A model generated the notes under the pieces. It ran no database searches. It had not been told where the DNA came from and saw only the letters and a program-made list of their open reading frames with translations. A stretch of 64,000 bases of DNA, from the NCBI RefSeq assembly GCF_014529935.1, contig NZ_JACVFC010000002.1, forward strand, positions 806,001-870,000. Reading direction: 5' to 3'. This stretch comes from Chitinophaga qingshengii (lineage in GTDB: Bacteria; Bacteroidota; Bacteroidia; Chitinophagales; Chitinophagaceae). Each line of letters begins with the position of its first letter. Position 1 is the first letter of the stretch. Positions 59,880 to 64,000 of this stretch are shown one piece after another. Both the position numbers and the translations under genes were made by a program.

Positions 59880-62216
59880 CTATTCCTCATCGAAAGTAGG
59901 CTCTTGTGGTTTTTCAGGACGATCCTGACGTTCCGGACGAGGGCCACGGTCGCGGTCACCTCCACGGTCACGTCTGTCTCTGTCGCCACCACCACCGCGT
60001 CTGTCGTCGCGTGGACCACGATCGCGCCTGTCGCCGCGATCACCGCGGTCGCCACGATCACGGCGATCACCTTCTTCTCTTTCCGGTCTTTCTACATAAC
60101 CTTCCGGTTTAGGCATCAGCACTTTGCGGCTCAGTTTGAACTTACCGGTTTTAGGATCGGTACCGGTGAGTTTCACTTTTACTTTTTCGCCTTCTGTAAG
60201 TACGCCTTCCATCGTTTCCAGGCGTTTCCAGGACACTTCGGAGATGTGCAGCAGGCCTTGTTTGCCAGGCATGAACTCTACGAAAGCACCGTAAGGCATG
60301 ATGGATTTTACGACAGACTCGTACACCTCTCCTACTTCCGGAACGGCTACGATGCCTTTTACCCATGCAACGGCTCTGTCCAGGCCATCTTTCTGTGCAG
60401 AGAAGATGCTCACTTCGCCGGTTTCGCCTACTTCTTCGATATTGATGGTAGTACCGGTTTCGCGTTGGATTTCCTGTATGATTTTGCCACCGGGTCCGAT
60501 CACAGCGCCGATAAATTCGCGGTCGATGATGATCTTCTCCATACGTGGTGCGTGTGGTTTTGGTTCAGGACGGGCAGCAGGAACAGCGGCATACATCGCT
60601 TCCACGATGTGCAGGCGTCCTTTTTTAGCTTGTTCCAGCGCAGAACGCATCACGTCCATGCTGAGGCCGTCAACTTTGATATCCATCTGGATACCAACGA
60701 TACCATCGCGGGTACCGGTTACTTTAAAGTCCATATCACCCAGGTGATCTTCATCGCCGAGGATATCGGTCAGAACTGCCCATTTGCCGTCGGAAGCACG
60801 GGAGATAAGGCCCATCGCTACGCCGGAAACGTGTTTCGGCAGGGGAACACCCGCGTCCATCAGTGCCAGGGAGCCGGCACATACGGTCGCCATAGAAGAG
60901 GAACCGTTAGACTCGAGGATATCAGAAACTACACGTACTGTGTAAGGGTATTCGGAACCAGGCATCATTTGCTTCAGAGAGCGCATAGCCAGGTTACCGT
61001 GCCCTACTTCACGACGGCCGGGGCCGCGCATCATTTTCACCTCACCGGTGGAGAATGGCGGGAAGTTGTAGTGCAGGATGAATTTAACGTAGTTGGAAGT
61101 AGCAGCGCTTTCGATCAGCAGCTCATCTTCCGGAGTACCCAGGGTAACAGTAGTCAGGGACTGTGTTTCACCACGGGTAAACAGTGCGGAACCGTGCGGG
61201 GAAGGCAGCAGATCTGTTTCCATCGCCAGCGGGCGCACCTGGTCCAGGGAACGGCCGTCGAGACGTACCGATTCGTCCAGGATCATGTTGCGGATCACTT
61301 CTTTTTCCAGGTCGTGGAAGTATTCACCTACTAATGGTGCATCTTCTTCCGGTAATTCGCCCAGATGCTCTTTCAGTTCCTCAGCGATTTTTTTGAAAGC
61401 ATCGCTGCGGTCGTGTTTGGCAGAAGCAGATTTAGCTACCGTATAGATTTTATCTTTTGCAAAAGCGATCACTTTTGCTTTGAGTTCTTCGTTCTGGTGA
61501 GGCTGTGCGTATTCACGTTTGCCTTTTACGCCTTTCAGGTCACGCAGCTCTTCCTGCGCTTTCACCTGTACTTTAATAGCAGCGTGTGCAGCTTCAATAG
61601 CAGCGATCAGGTCTTCTTCCTGGCATTCCTTGCTCTCCCCTTCCACCATCATGATGTTCTTTTCAGTAGCACCGATGATGAAGTCCATATCAGCTTTCGC
61701 CAGATCGGAACGGTTAGGGTTGATTACATATTTACCTTCGATACGGGCTACTCTTACTTCAGAGATGATTTCCTGGATGGGCACGTCAGAAACGGCCAAC
61801 GCAGCAGATGCCGCCAGGCAGGCCAGGGCATCAGGCATTACTTCAGGATCAGAAGAGATGAGGGAAACCAGTACCTGAACTTCGCAGAGATAGTTATCGG
61901 GGAACAGCGGGCGCAATGCACGGTCAATCAGGCGGGAGATCAGGACTTCATAGTCGGAGAGTCTGCCTTCACGTTTGAAAAATGATCCGGGGATACGGCC
62001 GGCAGATGCAAATTTTTCCTGGTAGTCAACAGTAAGCGGGAAGAAGGACTGGCCGGGCTTCGGTTCTTTATTCGCTACCACAGTGGCCAGCAGAATTGCA
62101 TTACCCAGACGCACCGTTACCGCTCCGTCAGCCTGGCGGGCCAACTTACCGGTTTCGATGGTCACTATACGACCGTCTCCTATATCGAATTTCACTGAGA
62201 TAGGTGTCAGATTCAT
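59880..62216 (-). CDS. pnp: Polynucleotide phosphorylase with RG/RD-rich tail
   Basis: A 778-residue 3'-5' exoribonuclease. Two RNase PH domains are present ('FFKREGRLSDYEVLISRLID' and 'GRREVGHGNLAMRSLKQMMP'). A KH domain ('FIGAVIGPGGKIIQEIQRET') and an S1 domain ('AVPEVGEVYESVVKSIMPYG') follow. The last about 70 residues are a low-complexity tail of RDRGDRGDR-type repeats, then Pro/Glu. Such basic and acidic tails vary between species; here it could bind RNA or a partner. It lies downstream of rpsO, the classic arrangement, with a terminator between. Confidence 0.96.
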   Translation of the reverse strand: MNLTPISVKFDIGDGRIVTIETGKLARQADGAVTVRLGNAILLATVVANKEPKPGQSFFPLTVDYQEKFASAGRIPGSFFKREGRLSDYEVLISRLIDRALRPLFPDNYLCEVQVLVSLISSDPEVMPDALACLAASAALAVSDVPIQEIISEVRVARIEGKYVINPNRSDLAKADMDFIIGATEKNIMMVEGESKECQEEDLIAAIEAAHAAIKVQVKAQEELRDLKGVKGKREYAQPHQNEELKAKVIAFAKDKIYTVAKSASAKHDRSDAFKKIAEELKEHLGELPEEDAPLVGEYFHDLEKEVIRNMILDESVRLDGRSLDQVRPLAMETDLLPSPHGSALFTRGETQSLTTVTLGTPEDELLIESAATSNYVKFILHYNFPPFSTGEVKMMRGPGRREVGHGNLAMRSLKQMMPGSEYPYTVRVVSDILESNGSSSMATVCAGSLALMDAGVPLPKHVSGVAMGLISRASDGKWAVLTDILGDEDHLGDMDFKVTGTRDGIVGIQMDIKVDGLSMDVMRSALEQAKKGRLHIVEAMYAAVPAARPEPKPHAPRMEKIIIDREFIGAVIGPGGKIIQEIQRETGTTINIEEVGETGEVSIFSAQKDGLDRAVAWVKGIVAVPEVGEVYESVVKSIMPYGAFVEFMPGKQGLLHISEVSWKRLETMEGVLTEGEKVKVKLTGTDPKTGKFKLSRKVLMPKPEGYVERPEREEGDRRDRGDRGDRGDRRDRGPRDDRRGGGGDRDRRDRGGDRDRGPRPERQDRPEKPQEPTFDEE

Positions 62217-62282
62217 AAAAAAGTGAGGATTAATTAGATAACGTTATCCATTTACAATCACAAGGATAACAAAAGGTATACA

Positions 62283-62320
62283 TACAAAAAAACTATTCCC
62301 AACATAAAAGTTGGGAATAG
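62283..62320 (-). terminator. Terminator between rpsO and pnp
   Basis: An 11-bp stem (62293-62303 with 62310-62320) with a 6-nt loop; on the minus strand seven T follow (plus 62286-62292). It lies 20 bases past the rpsO stop and would at least partly separate rpsO from pnp. Confidence 0.85.
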
Positions 62321-62339
62321 CGCTATAATTAAGTCATGG

Positions 62340-62612
62340 TTACTTCCTGATACCTAACTTCTCAATGAGGGCACGATAGCCGGTGAGGTTGGTTTTGGAC
62401 AGATAAGAAAGCAAACGCTTTCTCTGACCTACCATTTTCATCAGACCGCGATGAGTGGAGAAATCTTTTTTATTTTGTTTCAGGTGACCGGAAATGCTGT
62501 TGATACGCTCAGTCAGCAGGGCAATTTGCGCTTCCACAGAGCCTGTATTTTTCTCGCTTCCGCCAAATTCCTTAAAAATATTGGCTTTCTTTTCAACAGT
62601 TAAGTAAGACAT
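62340..62612 (-). CDS. rpsO: Ribosomal protein S15
   Basis: A 90-residue small-subunit protein. 'EKKANIFKEFGGSEKNTGSV' and 'GLMKMVGQRKRLLSYLSKTN' are family signatures. The start at 62612 gives the usual MSYLTVEKK N-terminus; the longer frame runs into the leader. It has its own promoter. Confidence 0.97.
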   Translation of the reverse strand: MSYLTVEKKANIFKEFGGSEKNTGSVEAQIALLTERINSISGHLKQNKKDFSTHRGLMKMVGQRKRLLSYLSKTNLTGYRALIEKLGIRK

Positions 62613-62663
62613 CTTTAAAAATAATAAGTAATGATAATGTTTTTTGTCGCTATTTTTCCGGTG

Positions 62664-62694
62664 CAAAGGTAATTTAAAAAATACGAATTACCAA
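62664..62694 (-). promoter_or_regulatory. Promoter of rpsO
   Basis: On the minus strand TTG (plus 62692-62694) and TACCTTTG (plus 62664-62671) lie 20 bases apart. The leader to the rpsO ATG is about 45 bases. Confidence 0.55.
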
Positions 62695-62754
62695 TAAAGC
62701 CGGAATTTATAATAAATTCGGATTTATCTATATCTATAATATTATACAAATCAA

Positions 62755-63450
62755 CTAGGCAGAGAAATTCAGCGCTGCGTTATCTGTTACATGCCCGTTT
62801 TCAGTCTTCAACACACGGGAAGGGAACTTCTGCAAAACGATATAATCATGGGTAGCCATTACAATAGCGGTACCCTCCCGGCAAATACGGAATAAAAGCT
62901 GCATAATACCATCAGACGTTTCCGGGTCCAGGTTACCGGTAGGCTCGTCTGCCAGGATCAACCGGGGAGAATTAAGCATTGCCCGGGCAATATCTATACG
63001 TTGTTGCTCACCGCCAGACAATTCATAAGGCATTTTGAACCCTTTGGTGCTCAACCCAACCTTGTCCAGTACGTCCGCAATTTTATCTTCCATCTGCTTA
63101 TGGTCCTGCCAGCCGGTAGCCCGCAAGGCAAATTTCAGGTTGTCGTGCACGTTACGGTCGGTCAACAGCTGAAAGTCCTGAAACACTACGCCCAGATTAC
63201 GACGCAGGTATGGAACCTTCTTCCAGTCCATCTTCTTCAAATCAAACCCTACTACCTGGCCGGTACCATCTTTTAAAGGCAGATCCCCGTACAGGGTTTT
63301 CAGCAGGCTGGACTTACCCGTTCCCGTTTTACCAATAAGATATACAAACTCCCCCTTGTTCACCGTAATATTCACATCAGATAATATCAATGTATTCCCC
63401 TGGTAAATACTGGCATTCGTTAATTGGATAATCGGTTGTTCGGACGTCAT
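62755..63450 (-). CDS. ftsE: Cell-division ABC ATPase FtsE-like
   Basis: A 231-residue ABC ATPase. Walker A is 'GKTGTGKSSLLKTLYG', the Q-loop region is 'LGVVFQDFQLLTDRNVHDNL', the signature is 'YELSGGEQQRIDIARAML', and Walker B is 'RLILADEPTGNLDPET'. The 'QDFQLLTDRNVHDN' stretch and size fit FtsE, which with FtsX controls peptidoglycan hydrolysis at the septum. No FtsX gene adjoins within the window, so LolD/MacB-type function remains possible. The start at 63450 gives 'MTSEQPIIQLTN'. Confidence 0.88.
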   Translation of the reverse strand: MTSEQPIIQLTNASIYQGNTLILSDVNITVNKGEFVYLIGKTGTGKSSLLKTLYGDLPLKDGTGQVVGFDLKKMDWKKVPYLRRNLGVVFQDFQLLTDRNVHDNLKFALRATGWQDHKQMEDKIADVLDKVGLSTKGFKMPYELSGGEQQRIDIARAMLNSPRLILADEPTGNLDPETSDGIMQLLFRICREGTAIVMATHDYIVLQKFPSRVLKTENGHVTDNAALNFSA

Positions 63451-63561
63451 GTACTTGTTCGGTTTAATGCTAAACTGCGTTATGGCGACAAAAATAACCA
63501 ATTAAAAAATAATTCGTTGTGTGTGTGGACATCTTCCTGACAAAAAAGGCTTTTATCGTTA

Positions 63562-63597
63562 AACTAAAAAAATAGTTGTCAAACTAAAAACTTAGTT
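63562..63597 (+). promoter_or_regulatory. Two tandem BlaI/MecI-type operators
   Basis: Two 16-bp dyads of the form AACTA-N6-TAGTT at 63562-63577 and 63582-63597, centred 20 bases apart, two helical turns. They lie 27 bases before the start of a BlaI-type repressor. The half-site resembles the ACTA/TAGT core of known BlaI/MecI operators. A near -7 box (TATTTTAG, 63599-63606) overlaps their end, as expected for repression. Confidence 0.7.
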
Positions 63598-63624
63598 GTA
63601 TTTTAGATTTAACAATTTCAACGT

Positions 63625-63990
63625 ATGAAACAACTAACCAAAGCGGAAGAGCAGATCATGCAGGCGCTCTGGCAAACCGGGCCAGCTTTTGTGAAAGATA
63701 TTATTGAAGCGCTCCCGGAACCGAAGCCGCACTACAACACGGTATCCACCCTGGTAAAAATCCTGATGGAGAAAGGTTTTGTGGACTTTAAGGCATTTGG
63801 CAAATCACACCAGTATTTTGCCCTGATCACCAAAGAAGCCTATAGCCGCAAAACGCTGAACAACCTGGCCAAGAGCTACTTTGGCGGTTCCTTCAGTAAT
63901 ATGGTGTCTTTCTTTGTGAAAGAAAAGGAACTCAGCGTGAACGACCTGGAACAGCTGGTGCAGAAAATAAAAGACCACGAAAAAAAGTAA
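63625..63990 (+). CDS. BlaI/MecI/CopY-family transcriptional repressor
   Basis: A 121-residue winged-helix repressor. 'LTKAEEQIMQALWQTGPAFV', 'PHYNTVSTLVKILMEKGFVD' and 'SHQYFALITKEAYSRKTLNN' are typical, and the C-terminal helix gives the dimer and the site of cleavage in BlaI proteins. In Bacteroidota it usually pairs with an M56 (BlaR1-like) sensor, whose gene would start just past the window. It probably represses its own operon through the two operators upstream. Confidence 0.9.
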   Translation: MKQLTKAEEQIMQALWQTGPAFVKDIIEALPEPKPHYNTVSTLVKILMEKGFVDFKAFGKSHQYFALITKEAYSRKTLNNLAKSYFGGSFSNMVSFFVKEKELSVNDLEQLVQKIKDHEKK

Positions 63991-64000
63991 CTGCAAAACT

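Noticed and set aside
59865..61334. A 489-codon open frame antisense to pnp
   Set aside because: pnp is unambiguous on the other strand. The antisense frame has no domain, is rich in Phe/His/Tyr and is explained by the codon usage of pnp.

Overview
The window looks like chromosomal DNA of a Bacteroidota bacterium, most likely Chitinophagaceae and close to Chitinophaga. This rests on recurrent promoter boxes of the form TTTG/TTG, about 17-21 bases, TAnnTTTG, which is the Bacteroidota primary sigma-factor signature. It also rests on family content: a DUF4136 lipoprotein, an AHQLGTP-type histidine kinase, a NamZ/DUF1343 muramidase, a proton-translocating transhydrogenase split into three genes, and an Mrp ATPase without CxxC. 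Almost everything is housekeeping. I see no prophage, restriction system, CRISPR array or classical insertion sequence, and no gap without a gene exceeds 300 bases.

Layout. 0.1-5 kb: two identical tRNA-Gly genes, a PepSY membrane protein, a glycosyltransferase, an orphan histidine kinase and tRNA-Leu(GAG). 5-12 kb: a DUF2130 coiled-coil protein, a HAD phosphatase, a DUF4136 lipoprotein with an outer-membrane barrel, ApbE, an MFS carrier and a glutaryl-CoA-dehydrogenase-like enzyme. 12-22.5 kb: pyrF, mrp, 3-hydroxyacyl-CoA dehydrogenase, yigZ, ribD, prmC, an ExbB/ExbD pair and pepT. 22.6-31 kb: metE, a CWC protein, a thioesterase, an FKBP, namZ, fmt, a LysM protein and an RsmF-type methyltransferase. 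31-34.4 kb: pntAA-pntAB-pntB. 34.5-44.9 kb: a complete C5-route haem locus, with hemH-hemG leftward and hemA-C-D-E-F-B-L rightward from a shared 297-bp intergenic region. 45-51.3 kb: a tripartite RND efflux operon. 51.4-64 kb: an esterase, a methyltransferase, a glycosyltransferase, a secreted coiled-coil protein, oxyR, an M48 peptidase, plsY, prmA, pnp, rpsO, ftsE and, at the edge, a BlaI-type repressor with two tandem operators.

The most unusual content is intergenic. At least seven large inverted-repeat elements abut stop codons: 19815-19974, 25602-25647, 28301-28505, 31126-31323, 42027-42530, 55370-55456 and 56432-56566. Three share the same 25-nt core hairpin (GCGAAGATC, 7 nt, GRTCTTCGC) inside different outer arms built from repeated words. 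One, inside the haem operon between hemF and hemB, has a 21-bp perfect inverted repeat of the same word family as the 56432 element, but encloses a four-helix-bundle (S23 / 23S-rRNA-intervening-sequence) protein gene whose last codons and stop lie in the arm. This suggests an intervening-sequence-like mobile element with MITE-like hairpin relatives that settle next to stop codons. That reading is inference, but the repeats are directly visible.
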